Shown: in pieces, positions 20,271-29,947 of the stretch
Layout of the letters: each line of letters begins with the position of its first letter
How positions within the stretch are numbered: the first letter of the stretch is position 1
Translations under genes and position numbers: made by a program
NCBI GenBank assembly: GCA_016709845.1
Contig: JADJMA010000021.1
Coordinates: 1 to 48,192 of the forward strand
Length of the DNA: 48,192 nt
Reading direction: 5' to 3'
Origin: Flammeovirgaceae bacterium
GTDB lineage: Bacteria; Bacteroidota; Bacteroidia; Cytophagales; Cyclobacteriaceae
Notes under the pieces: generated by a model
Database searches by the model: none
What the model was told of the DNA's origin: nothing
The model's input: only the letters and a program-made list of their open reading frames with translations

Positions 20271-21260
20271 TTAGTCTGCCGGATAAGTGATTCCTGCCTT
20301 CTTCCTAATGAGATCAAGTGTCTCCATCAGGAGCAATGTTTTCTCATGCGTTAACACGGGGCTTTCTATCAAGCCTTGTTGCAAACATTCATTTACATGT
20401 TGGGCTTCATACTCATACCCATTGCCTTTTGCTTTTTCAAAATCAATACTTTCGCGGGTGTCTACAATACCTGGATAATATTCAAGGTTTGAAGTAGGCC
20501 CATGAAAGCGATGCGTAAGTCGGATGCGACCTTTATCTCCACCAATATCGGCACCTGTGGCCAGATGGGAAACGAACGAACAAAACAACTGTGCGATGGC
20601 TCCATTCTTATATTGAAACTGAATGGCACACTGTTCATCCACACCAGTAGGCGCAGGAGTCATCACCGCATCAATATGATCCGGTTTACCTAACACATCA
20701 AGCGCTAAGAAAATTGGGTACACGCCAATATCAAGCAATGCGCCACCGCCTAAAGCGGGATCGTAAAGTCTTTGCGGAAAGGGAGGCGTAGGAATAAATC
20801 CAAACTCAGCTGTCAGATATTTTATCGTACCCACTTTACCGGTTGCTATCAACTCTTTCATTTTAAGGTAATGCGGAAGCAAGCGAGTCCAAAACGCTTC
20901 CATGATGAATGTATTTTGTGCTTTTGCAAAGTCTATCATTTCCTTCGCTTGTCCGTAATTAATAGCAAAGGCTTTCTCACACAGCACCGCCTTCTTATGC
21001 TTTAAGCACAACATTACGTGTTCATGATGTAATCCATGCGGAGTGGCTACATAGATTACATCTACTTCTGGATTAATTACAAGTGCCTGGTAACTATCAT
21101 GAATATGCTTTGCTGGAAAATCTTTTGCAAAACTTTGAGCTGTTGCCAAAGTGCGCGCGCCCACAGCCACCAATTCTGCATCTTCTACTAATCGGAGATC
21201 AGCCGCAAACTTGCGAGCAATTTTTCCACAACCTAAAATACCCCAACGAATTTTTTTCAT
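20271..21260 (-). CDS. Gfo/Idh/MocA-family oxidoreductase
   Basis: An intact 329-residue protein. The N-terminal Rossmann domain reads IRWGILGCGKIARKFAADL, followed by YVATPHGLHHEHVMLCL and the family lysine motif CEKAFAINYGQAKEM. The C-terminal substrate domain has GGGALLDIGVYPIFLALDVLG, where D and Y-like residues sit in the catalytic region. Members oxidise or reduce sugars and related polyols with NAD(P). The best-known relatives with the start RWGILGCGKIA and F-A-DL are dehydrogenases of the dihydrodiol/xylose type; the substrate here is not known. Upstream at 21296-21303 there is a near-match to the -7 box. Confidence 0.9.
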   Translation of the reverse strand: MKKIRWGILGCGKIARKFAADLRLVEDAELVAVGARTLATAQSFAKDFPAKHIHDSYQALVINPEVDVIYVATPHGLHHEHVMLCLKHKKAVLCEKAFAINYGQAKEMIDFAKAQNTFIMEAFWTRLLPHYLKMKELIATGKVGTIKYLTAEFGFIPTPPFPQRLYDPALGGGALLDIGVYPIFLALDVLGKPDHIDAVMTPAPTGVDEQCAIQFQYKNGAIAQLFCSFVSHLATGADIGGDKGRIRLTHRFHGPTSNLEYYPGIVDTRESIDFEKAKGNGYEYEAQHVNECLQQGLIESPVLTHEKTLLLMETLDLIRKKAGITYPAD

Positions 21261-21370
21261 ACTGAAAGTTAATCCTTTTGATTTGAGAGGGGCTCAAATA
21301 TCGGTAAGTCGAAGCTTAAAGAATGAAATTATGAGGAAAGTAAGAGGGAATAAGTTGTTTAAGTACTAAG

Positions 21371-24024
21371 CTACTTTTTCAGCAGACTTAAAATCTCATT
21401 CAATTTCAACAATGCCTCCACGGGGCTAATGGTGTTGATATCAATCTTCTCGAGCATGTCGTGCACCGCTTTGGATTTAGGATCCATTTCAAACAAACTC
21501 ATTTGCGCGGTGGCTTTGGGTAGTTCATCAAATTTTGCCTTCGATTCGTTTTTATGTTTGTCTTTCTCAAGGAAATGTAAAATCTCATTGGCGCGCAATA
21601 CCACTTTATTGGGCATGCCAGCCAATTGGGCTACGTGAATTCCAAAGCTGTGTTCACTGCCACCTTCTTTGAGCGTGCGCATAAAAATGATTTTATCACC
21701 CACTTCTTTCACGCTCACGTTGAAATTTTTTACCCGCACCAAATCTTCCGTAAGTTGATTTAACTCGTGGTAGTGTGTGGCAAAAAGTGTTTTCGGTTTG
21801 AAGTCTTTGTGGTTATGCAGATATTCAACAATGGCCCAGGCAATGGATACCCCATCATACGTGGATGTTCCCCGACCAATTTCGTCCATCAAAATCAAAC
21901 TGCGGTTACTCAGGTTGTTGAGAATGCTGGCCGTCTCCGTCATCTCCACCATAAAAGTAGATTCGCCCCGCGAAAGATTATCCGAAGCTCCCACACGAGT
22001 AAAAATTTTATCTATGATGCCAATGGTGGCAGCTTCAGCCGGAACATAACTTCCCATCTGTGCCATCAGCACAATCAAAGCGGCTTGTCGTAACAAGGCC
22101 GATTTACCGGCCATGTTCGGACCGGTAATTACCAGTATTTGTTGTGTCTCGTTATCGAGATAAATGTCATTGGGCACATATACCTCTCCGGGCGGAAGTT
22201 GTTTTTCTATTACCGGATGCCTTCCAGCCTTTATAGCCAACCGGGTAGATTCACTGATTTCCGGTTTGTTATATTTATTCGTTTTGGCAATCACCGCAAA
22301 AGAAAGCAGACAATCCAACACACCCACCACGCGGGCATTTTGTTGAATCTGCGCTACATAGTCGGAAGCGTGGTGCACCAGCTCTAAGAATAAACTTTGT
22401 TCAATCACCAACAGTTTTTCTTCAGCATGAAGAATCTTTTCTTCATAAACTTTTAGCTCTTCAGTAATGTAGCGCTCGGCATTGACCAACGTTTGTTTTC
22501 GAATCCAATCCGAAGGTACTTTGTCTTTGTTGGCGTTGCTTACCTCCAAATAATACCCAAACACTTTATTGAAAGAAATTTTGAGCGAGTTGATGCCTGT
22601 GCGTTCAATTTCCCGTTTTTGTATTTGTACTAAATAATCTTTCCCTGAAAAGGCCAGACCACGTAGTTCATCTAACTCCGAATTAACTCCTTCTTTAATA
22701 ATCCCGCCCTGATGAATGAGCATGGGGGCATCATCCATTAATTCTTTGTCGATCTTTTCTAATAAGAAATCGCACCGATGTAATTGGTCGCCTAATTTTT
22801 TCAATTCCGCGGAAGCCGCCTTTTCTAAAATCTCCTTAACGGGAAGAATGGCTTTTAGCGATCGCTTAAGTTGAAGCAGTTCTCTTGGATTGATACGACC
22901 TACGGCTACTTTGGAAATCAACCGCTCGAGATCGGCAACCTGATGAAGTTGCTCAAGCAATTTATCGGTAATTTCTTCATCCGAATAAAATTGCTCTACC
23001 ACCTGAAGTCGCTCTTCAATACTTTGCTTTTCTTATAAGGGCAAAATCATCCATTTGCGCAAGTTGCGCGAGCCCATCGCGGTAACAGTTTGATCAAGTA
23101 CCTGTAGCAAAGGAACTCCGCCCTCATTTTGTGAACGCACAATTTCAAGGTTACGCACAGTGAACTTATCCAACCACACGTACTTATCTTCATCAATGCG
23201 CGCGATGCCAGAAATGTGTTGAGTGTCTTTATGCTCGGTGGCTTCTAAATAGTAAAAGGATAGACCCGGCAGCAATAATGGCTTCGTTCATGCCATCAAT
23301 ACCAAAGCCTTTCAGGGAATTAGTTTTGAACTGCTGAATCAGTTTTTCGTTGGCAAAATCAAATGCAAACACCCAATCATCCAAAGCAAAGGTGGCATAC
23401 TCGTCACCAAACTGCGTTTCAAACTTTTTCGCGTTGCGATTTATTATAGATGATTTCGGCCGGGCCAAAACTTTGAATGAGTTTATTGATGTAATTCTCT
23501 GGACCTTGCGCAGCATAAAACTCGCCTGTGCTGATATCCAGAAAAGCTACACCTTGAGCATTCTTACCAGAAAACAGAGCGGCAAGAAAATTATTTCGCT
23601 TACGCTCGAGTACGTTATCGTTGTAGGATACGCCCGGAGTTACCAGTTCGGTTACCCCACGTTTCACAATTCCTTTCACTGACCGCGGGTCTTCCAACTG
23701 ATCGCAAATGGCTACCCGATTCCCTGCACGTACTAATTTAGGCAAGTACGTATCGAGTGCATGATGGGGAAAGCCTGCCAATTCAATTTCTGAAGCAGAT
23801 CCATTGCCGCGTTTGGTAAGCGTGATGTCGAGAACCTTAGCTGCCCGGATGGCATCTTCTCCGAATGTCTCATAAAAGTCGCCAACCCTGAAAAGCAATA
23901 GCGCACCCGGATACTTCGCTTTGATAGCGTTGTATTGTTTCATAAGAGGGGTTTCCATCGCTGCCGGGCCGGCCATACTACTTCGCGTAATTAAATTTGC
24001 ATTATCTGTTTTTTGCTCTTGCAC
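21371..24024 (-). CDS. mutS: DNA mismatch repair protein MutS (frameshifted)
   Basis: Four frame pieces make a ~880-residue MutS, the normal length. The mismatch-binding domain carries the phenylalanine-x-glutamate motif in RVGDFYETFGEDA. The clamp/lever region spans the middle. The ATPase domain has Walker A GPNMAGKSALLRQAALI, the DEIGRGTSTYDGVSIAWAI Walker B/signature and the THYHEL histidine switch, then a short tail ending LNEILSLLKK. Breaks lie near 23515, 23270 and 23020. The frame opens at a GTG (24024); an ATG at 23976 (MAGPAAMETPLMKQY) fits many homologues and either start is possible. A -7 box at 24054-24047 lies just upstream. It is hard to see how such a gene could be truly broken; the frame shifts are likely sequence errors. 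Confidence 0.95.
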
Positions 24025-24046
24025 GCTCCGTAGTACAAGTAGTTGG

Positions 24047-24054
24047 CAAATATA
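24047..24054 (-). promoter_or_regulatory. -7 promoter box for mutS
   Basis: TATATTTG on the minus strand matches TAnnTTTG and sits 23 bases before the GTG start at 24024. No -33 element is obvious. Confidence 0.45.
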
Positions 24055-24127
24055 AAAGCCTGCAGGCAGAAGTCAGAATTAACGAGAAAGAAAGGGAAGA
24101 GTATCTGTCATTACTTTTTTGAACCCA

Positions 24128-24159
24128 AATTATGCAATAGAAATTTCTATTGCATAATT
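24128..24159. repeat. perfect 32-bp palindrome
   Basis: The two 16-base halves (aattatgcaatagaaa and its exact reverse complement) meet with no spacer. It lies between the end of the exported methyltransferase gene and the mutS promoter. As RNA it could form a long hairpin; as DNA a cruciform or a dimeric protein site. There is no T-tract, so it is not a standard terminator. Confidence 0.85.
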
Positions 24160-24238
24160 GACGAATGAAAATCAACGACTTATAGAACAAAATTAAAAAC
24201 CAAGCTGGTGATTTTCATTGTCAGGGTTTAACCTTGAC

Positions 24239-24261
24239 ATCCTGACGATAAACGTCAGGAT
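24239..24261. repeat. hairpin with perfect 9-bp stem
   Basis: atcctgacg-ataaa-cgtcaggat; allowing one bulged base the stem extends by ttgac/gtcaa to 14 bp. It lies 27 bases past the stop of the methyltransferase gene read on the minus strand and could help to end transcription, though no T-run follows. Confidence 0.6.
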
Positions 24262-24274
24262 CGTCAACTTGGGC

Positions 24275-24301
24275 GGATTATGCATTCTTAATGCATAATC
24301 C
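24275..24301 (-). terminator. 11-bp-stem hairpin over the stop codon of the methyltransferase gene
   Basis: ggattatgcat-tctta-atgcataatcc is a perfect inverted repeat, and the TAA stop (24290-24288) sits in its loop. So the last codons form one arm of the stem. It could act with the next hairpin as a terminator or protect the mRNA end. It shares the core attatgca with the palindrome at 24128-24159. Confidence 0.55.
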
Positions 24302-24956
24302 GAGTTGAAGCGACAATCAGCCACATCTTGTCACCTTTTTCTTGCGTTCGATCAACAAATGGTTCTTGTTGTTTGATGATGACAAAGCCGGCTTTCTTCA
24401 GATCATCCAGCGCGAAATTCATTCCCAATTCATGCTTACGCTCTTGTTCCGATCGGGTCGAGCTTCTTCGCTCATCAGCAATGGCTTCGCAGAGCACCAA
24501 TCGTCCACCCGATTTCAAAGAAGCTTTTATGTGTTGGAGAATTTCATCGTGGTCATTCATTTCATGATAGGTGTCGAGAATGATCACCGCGTCCAATGTA
24601 TTCAAAGGCAACTTTGGATTATCATAGTCTCCTTTAATCAATTGAACCTGATTAAGGTTTCGTTTTGTTAAATTGATTTGAAGCTTATCAAGCTTTGATT
24701 GTACTACATCAACCGCATAAACTTTTCCTGTTGAGCCAACTGTCGCTGCAAGTTTTACGGACATATACCCTTCGTGGCAACCCACATCGCCAACCTGACT
24801 ACCTGTTTTCAGGTTCAGGTAATGAATTAATTCATCTGCTTTTTGCCAGCGATCCCGATCGACCCACGCACTTTCTTTATATACATCCTTCCAAGGATCC
24901 TGCGCATAGAGATTACCGGCAGCGAATACTAAAAGAAAGAGTAAAATGCGAGTCAT
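24288..24956 (-). CDS. exported class I SAM-dependent methyltransferase
   Basis: An intact protein of 222 residues from the ATG at 24956. The N-terminus MTRILLFLLVFAAGNLYAQ is a clear signal peptide with an A-x-A-type cleavage site, so the enzyme should be periplasmic. A Rossmann methyltransferase domain follows: motif I VGDVGCHEGYMSVKLA (near residue 55), VYAVDVVQSKLDKL, LDAVIILDTYHEMNDH (near 125) and LKSGGRLVLCEAI. It matches the small group of exported methyltransferases found in Bacteroidota and Proteobacteria; SAM is cytoplasmic, so what it does in the periplasm is not known. Its stop lies within a strong hairpin. It diverges from trmH across 100 bp. Confidence 0.85.
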   Translation of the reverse strand: MTRILLFLLVFAAGNLYAQDPWKDVYKESAWVDRDRWQKADELIHYLNLKTGSQVGDVGCHEGYMSVKLAATVGSTGKVYAVDVVQSKLDKLQINLTKRNLNQVQLIKGDYDNPKLPLNTLDAVIILDTYHEMNDHDEILQHIKASLKSGGRLVLCEAIADERRSSTRSEQERKHELGMNFALDDLKKAGFVIIKQQEPFVDRTQEKGDKMWLIVASTRIMH

Positions 24957-25044
24957 AGTTTTATAACGCAATTATAAGTACAAGGATTGCTAATTATTTC
25001 ATAATGTTTGATACAATTCACAAAAAAATCATTGAGCCATCGCC

Positions 25045-25052
25045 TACCTTTG
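25045..25052 (+). promoter_or_regulatory. -7 promoter box for the TrmH-like gene
   Basis: TACCTTTG matches TAnnTTTG and lies only 4 bases before the ATG at 25057, implying a very short or no leader. Confidence 0.45.
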
Positions 25053-25056
25053 CAGG

Positions 25057-25586
25057 ATGAAGAAGTTAGCGCTGGAAGAATTGGGCCGAATTTCCATTGA
25101 TCAATTTAAAGAATCCGAAAAGATTCCGATTTGCCTTTTGTTGGATAATGTGCGCAGTCTGCATAATGTGGGTTCTGCCTTTCGCACAGCCGATGCTTTT
25201 CGTGTAGAAAAATACTATTAACCGGAATTACCGGCACTCCACCCCATCGCGAAATACAGAAGACTGCTGTAGGGGCAACTGAATCGGTTGCCTGGGAATA
25301 TTTTGAAAGTCCGGCTGTGGCGGTTCAACAACTAAAAGATGAAGGTTATACCATTGTTATTATAGAACAAACTACAGACAGTTTGCCGCTTCAAACTTTC
25401 AGCGGAGAAAAAGATAAAAAGTATTGCCTTGTTTTCGGTAACGAAGTGCATGGCGTAAGTGAAGAGGCAATCGCCTTGGCGGATCTTGCTTTGGAAATTC
25501 CGCAGCATGGGACCAAGCATTCACTGAACATTTCTGTTTGCTTAGGCATTGTGGTGTGGGAGCTTTTTCGGAAGATGCAACTTTAA
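25057..25586 (+). CDS. TrmH/SpoU-family RNA 2'-O-methyltransferase (one frameshift)
   Basis: About 176 residues in two frames, joined near 25215. The three SPOUT motifs are present: LLDNVRSLHNVGSAFRTADAF with the catalytic asparagine and arginine, CLVFGNEVHGVSEEAI, and LEIPQHGTKHSLNISVCLGIVVWE. SpoU enzymes are knotted SAM-dependent methyltransferases acting on ribose 2'-OH of tRNA or rRNA. There is no N-terminal RNA-binding extension, so it is a short TrmL/TrmH-like type; the target nucleotide cannot be told from sequence. A -7 box lies immediately upstream. Confidence 0.85.
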
Positions 25587-25654
25587 AACTGGATACTGGT
25601 CTCTGGATACTGGTACCTAAAAATCAAGTATCTAGCATCGAGGATCCAGGATCA
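25587..25654. repeat. intergenic gatactggt repeat, copy A
   Basis: ggatactggt occurs twice here, followed by atcaagtatctagcatcgag and ggatccaggatc. The ends are partly complementary (gatact/agtatc), so it can fold back. Related copies lie at 29025-29119 and 29845-29926. It spans the gap between the convergent trmH-like and sugar dehydrogenase genes. Confidence 0.55.
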
Positions 25655-26772
25655 CTTCACGGGCACCAACTTGTAAATAGTACCTGGGTTTTCAGTTGTC
25701 AAATAAATGTATCCATCCGGACTTTGAGCCACTGCGCGCACGCGTCCAATCTTTTCAACATTCTTTCTTCCGCAACAAATTTTCCGTTGGCCAATTCCAC
25801 GCGGGCAATTAATTGAAAAGATAGTGCCCCCACTAACAAATTACCTTTCCAGTTTGGATACTTATCGCTTGTTACCATCGTCATCCCGCAAGGCGCAATA
25901 GAGGGCACCCAGTAACGCACGGGTTGTTCCATCCCTTCTTTTTCCGAAATATCCGAAATTGGTTTATCATCATAATCAATTCCCCAGGTAATAACCGGCC
26001 AGCCATAATTTTTTCCCTTCTCTATTTTGTTCAACTCATCGCCTCCTTTCGGTCCATGTTCGTGCTCCCAAAGTATACCAGTGTGTTTGTCATAATATAA
26101 TCCCTGCGGGTTCCGATGGCCATAGGACCAGATTTCTGGTTTAGCCCCTACCGTTCCAACAAATGGATTGTCTTTTGGCACACGTCCATCTTCATGAAGG
26201 CGCAGAATTTTTCCCAGATGATTGCTTAGGGCCTGTGCATTTTCTTTATTACCACGCTCGCCTGACGAAAAGAAGATATAGCCTTTGCCATCAAATACAA
26301 TGCGCGATCCAAAATGCACACCCGAAGACAATGTAGGTGTTGCCTTAAAAAGCTCTTCCAGGCCAACAAGGGCATTGCCTTTCAGTTTGGCGCGCGCCAC
26401 CACGGTGCCGCCATCTTTATCACCATCTGGTTTTGCATAGGTAAGATAAATCCATCCATTCTTCGAATAGTCCGGATGGAGTTGAATGTCTAATAATCCG
26501 CCTTGGCCGTTCGTAAAAACTTTGGGTACACCGGAAATTTTTTCATCGAGCAATTTTCCGTCTTTTATAATGCGAATCTCGCCTGCCTTTTCATTCACCA
26601 GTATTCTTCCGTCTGGCAGAAAGGCAAACCCCCAAGGACTTTGGAGTGCGGTAGTTATATTTTCAAGAACAAATTTCTGCTTTTGTGTAGTAATGGTTGA
26701 GCCAGCAACAGGCTGAGCTTGTGCAGAGACAATGCCTACAAGAATTAAGGCTAAGCAAATCAGTTTCTTCAT
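25652..26772 (-). CDS. PQQ-dependent aldose sugar dehydrogenase (one frameshift)
   Basis: A secreted six-bladed beta-propeller of the glucose/sorbosone dehydrogenase family, about 373 residues. MKKLICLALILVGIVSAQAQ is a signal peptide. Family features: LQSPWGFAFLPDGRILV, GGLLDIQLHPDYSKNGWIYLTY, SSGVHFGSRIVFDG, SYGHRNPQGLYYD with the catalytic-region histidine, WEHEHGPKGGDELN and KNYGWPVITWGIDYD. The last ~35 residues (GRVRAVAQSPDGYIYLTTEN, IYKLVPVK) are in a second frame after a break near 25757. It oxidises aldoses in the periplasm using PQQ; no PQQ synthesis genes are in the window, so the cofactor may come from outside. A -7 box (TATCTTTA, 26801-26794) precedes the start. Confidence 0.9.
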
Positions 26773-26793
26773 GATTTTCGAATTAAGAGATCA

Positions 26794-26801
26794 TAAAGAT
26801 A
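26794..26801 (-). promoter_or_regulatory. -7 promoter box for the aldose sugar dehydrogenase gene
   Basis: TATCTTTA on the minus strand matches seven of the eight positions of TAnnTTTG and lies 21 bases ahead of the ATG at 26772. Confidence 0.4.
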
Positions 26802-26843
26802 CTTTTAAATTATGAGTTCAGGCGGTACAAAGCTGCTTACTTA

Positions 26844-28971
26844 CTACTCATTCCGCAGCGTATCGCTCGGATTAATTACCGCAGCCTTCAATGCCTGGTA
26901 AAAAACCGATATGAATGCAATTATTAAAATAATTAAGCCCGCTGCCAAAAATATAAAGGGACTCATTTGCACCTGGTACGCAAAATCAGCCAACCATTGG
27001 TTCATGGCATACCACGCAAGCGGCACTACGATAACAAATGCAATGAGTACCAACCTTGAAAACTCTTTCGACAGTAAAACAATTATCCCGGAAACGGAAG
27101 CGCCCAATACTTTACGTACCCCGATTTCTTTTTTACGCTGTTCGGTCATAAATGCAGTAAGGCCTAACAACCCCAAACAAGCAATAATGATGGCTAGCAA
27201 GGAAAAAGAACCAATCAACACACCTGTGTTCTGTTCAGACTTGTATTGTTGCTCAATGGTTTCGTCAACAAATTGATAACTAAATGGATAGTCTGGGGCC
27301 AATTTTTTCCATTCAGTTTCCAACGTGGCAAGATTATCTTTCAAATTTCCATCACTCATCTTCACCGACATGCACCACATGTTCCTGGGATCGTATCGCA
27401 ACACCAACGGTTCAATTTTTCGGTGTAAGGAGCGGTAGTGAAAATCTTTCACCACGCCAACAATTTTACCTATCGGATGTCCATCTAAGGCGCGCATGGG
27501 TGTGCCAACCGGTTTTTCTAACATGAACTCTTTTACCGCGGCCTCATTAATTAAATAAGCGTCGGTTGTGTCTGTCGCAAACTCACTCGATAGATTGCGG
27601 CCATCCACGATTTCAAGTCCAAAAGTTTTCAGATAATCAAAATCGATGATCATCGTGTTCACGTTTCTTTTAGGAAGATCTGTGCCCGGAAAATCATATT
27701 GCCAGGTAGAGCTTTCCATACCCGGGGTGCCATTCGAAAAAGTTACAGATTTGAAGTTCGTGTTCGAGAGTAAGCTTTCTTTGATTACTTCCCTTTTATT
27801 CCATAACTCAGCCGGTGGGTTCATGTAAACAATGCTTTCCTTATCGAACCCTAAATTTCTATTTGGCATTAAACATAGGCACAAGTAATTCAAGTAAAAT
27901 AATGCCAAGCACCAGGGAGATAGAAACCAACACAATGGTTTCACCTAAAAATTGATTGATAAGTTGATAGCGAAATGCGCCCATTACTTTTCTCAGCCCT
28001 ACCTCTTTGGCGCGCTTCATCGCGCGGGCTGTAGAAAGATTCATAAAGTTGAAACAGGCAATGATGAGGATGAGTAACGCAACGGCTGAAAAGATATACA
28101 CATAACTGATATCGCCATTAGCAGTATCTGCCTTTATGCCTTTGGTGAAATGAATTTCGGACAGCGGTTGAAGCCAATCTCCTAATCCACCTTCTTTATA
28201 TTCATCTCCGCGTGCAACCGTAAATTTTTGATCTATTCTTTTGGTTAACCCTTCTATATCGGTCTCGTTTGGTATATAGAAATAGGTAGAATAATTCCAC
28301 GCATCAAGGCTGTTTAGAAATTGATCAGCCGGAAAGTTGTATTCGTCTTGAACCATTTTAGCAATGGTCTCAAACGTAGTGAGGTAAGTGAATTGCAAAT
28401 GCGAGTTTGCCGGAACATCTTTAAACACTCCCGTAATCTCATAATCGTACTTATTGTTATATCGAATTACCTGACCTATCGCATCCTTGTTAGGAAAATA
28501 TTTATCTGCCACAGACTGAGCGATGGCAATGGTATTGGGGCGGGCAAGCACTGTTTTGGCATCACCCTGAACAAGCGGGAAGCTAAATATTTCGAAAAAA
28601 TCCTTGTCGGCAATCGACAAGGGTTTAGGATCCAGAAAAGTATCGCCTTTACGCAGCAAGGCATGTTCATCAACATCCGAAAAACGAGTAAACTTTTCTA
28701 CTTCATGAAAATTCTCTGCGATTAAAGGGCCAAAACCAGATGGCAACATGGTTTGCATGGATACTTTTCCATCCCGCTCACCTCTGGGAATATATCGATA
28801 AATAGACTCTTTGTTTTCATGGAAATTCTCGTAGCTCAACTCAAACCTTATATAAAGAGTTACCAACAAACAGCAGGCTAATCCTATGGCGAGGCCGAAG
28901 ATATTTATAGAGGTATAGCCAATATTTTTGTAGAGATTGCGAGTGGCGATGAGTAGGTAATTCTTAATCAT
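26844..28971 (-). CDS. FtsX-like ABC transporter permease D with internal deletion (frameshifted)
   Basis: Starts MIKNYLLIATRNLYKNIGYTSINIFG, with a first helix (GLAIGLACCLLVTLYI), a periplasmic domain (PNTIAIAQSVADKYFPNKDAI, ITGVFKDVPANSHLQF), the second helix block ACFNFMNLSTARAMKRAKEVGLRKVMGA and a third helix ending ELLVPMFN. The sequence then jumps directly to NRNLGFDKESIVYM, which in relatives comes about 95 residues later. Fourth and fifth helices (SGVYPA...F and the second-half opening) are therefore missing, and the frame changes at the join. The rest is normal: second periplasmic domain, CLGLLGLTAFMTEQR, EIGVRKVLGAS and the end SDTLRNE. About 709 codons instead of ~800. No prefix domain and no ATPase partner. 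Confidence 0.85.
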
Positions 28972-29024
28972 AGGTGATGGGATTTATACTAAGACGCATA
29001 ATTTAAGATAGGGTTGCATGGTTG

Positions 29025-29119
29025 GAACTGGATTCTTGATACTGGTCCCTGGCAATCTAGTAACGAGAATCAAGTATCCAATCCAAGTAGTTAGAATTCA
29101 ATCATTCTTTGCAACTTTG
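29025..29119. repeat. intergenic gatactggt repeat, copy B
   Basis: tgatactggtccctggcaat, then gagaatcaagtatcc, followed by cattctttgcaactttg, whose last eight bases resemble a -7 box (CAACTTTG, 29112-29119). It precedes the 29148 gene. The tail matches copy C at 29845-29926. Confidence 0.5.
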
Positions 29120-29147
29120 TCCCACACAACAATACTAATAATACTTC

Positions 29148-29624
29148 ATGCCAACTGCTTCCGTAAGCGATATTCGTAAAGAACTACAACATTTAGACTC
29201 TGACGCGTTGCAAGCCTTTTGCCTTCGTTTAGCTCGGTATAAAAAAGAAAATAAAGAATTGCTTGGCTACCTCTTGTTCGATGCTCACGATGAACAAGGA
29301 TATATCCAACAAGTAAAAGAGCAAATTGAATTAATGTTTGAAGAGATTTCCGATCGCAACTTATATCTTACCAAAAAGATTCTTCGAAAGATTCTTCGTT
29401 ACACCAATCGTCAGATTAAGTATTCAGGGATCCCACAAACAGAGTTAGAACTACGAATTTTCTTTTGCAAAAAAATTATGGAAGCCAGCATTCCATTAAG
29501 CACCGGAACAGTCTTGTTCAATCTCTATCAACAACAATTAAAGAAGATTGATAGCGTACTGGCAAAACTACCGGAAGATCTTCAAGCCGATTATTCTAAT
29601 TCACTAACCATCATCCGCAAATGA
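29148..29624 (+). CDS. conserved hypothetical protein, helical
   Basis: An intact 158-residue protein (MPTASVSDIRKELQHLDSDAL...). It has no signal peptide or membrane helix and is strongly helical and charged (YIQQVKEQIELMFEEISDR, LTKKILRKILRYTNRQIKY). I know no function; similar proteins seem widespread in Cytophagales. Its stop overlaps the start of a VF530-family gene by ATGA, so the two are very probably co-translated. Its start lies 29 bases after a -7-like box. Confidence 0.7.
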   Translation: MPTASVSDIRKELQHLDSDALQAFCLRLARYKKENKELLGYLLFDAHDEQGYIQQVKEQIELMFEEISDRNLYLTKKILRKILRYTNRQIKYSGIPQTELELRIFFCKKIMEASIPLSTGTVLFNLYQQQLKKIDSVLAKLPEDLQADYSNSLTIIRK

Positions 29625-29838
29625 GCGAGCAAATCAACAATCCATTACATGGCAAAACACTGGAAGCCATTTTGAACTTTCTTGTTGAAAAGTACGGGTG
29701 GGAAGAATTAGGCGATCGAATTCCGGTCAATTGTTTTATCCATGACCCTAGCATAAAATCGAGCCTAACATTTTTGAAAAAAACTCCGTGGGCACGTAAA
29801 AGGTGGAGGATCTTTATATAGAATCTTTACAGAATTAA
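29621..29838 (+). CDS. VF530 (DUF2132) family DNA-binding protein (one frameshift)
   Basis: About 72 residues. MSEQINNPLHGKTLEAILNFLVEKYGWEELG, then CFIHDPSIKSSLTFLKKTPWAR, match the small VF530 family, whose structure is a DNA-binding helical fold. The ORF as read ends at 29821 (RKRWRIFI), but with one base changed the family's normal end RKxVEDLYIESLQN appears and stops at 29838. It overlaps the upstream gene by four bases (ATGA). Confidence 0.85.
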
Positions 29839-29844
29839 TCTCGA

Positions 29845-29926
29845 TAGCTGATACTGGTCGCTGGAAATTCTATGATGAGAATCCGGCATTTGAATATCCA
29901 GAATCCATTCATTCTTCGCACCTTTG
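29845..29926. repeat. intergenic gatactggt repeat, copy C
   Basis: gctgatactggtcgctggaa, gagaatccggcatttgaata and then cattcattcttcgcacctttg; the last eight bases (CACCTTTG, 29919-29926) resemble a -7 box and precede purM. It has the same order of parts as copy B, so the promoter-like end travels with the repeat. Confidence 0.5.
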
Positions 29927-29947
29927 TTGAATTAAACCACCATTCCT

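Noticed and set aside
21767..22387. Several plus-strand ORFs of 80-108 residues
   Set aside because: They run opposite to the MutS ATPase domain and show no family features.
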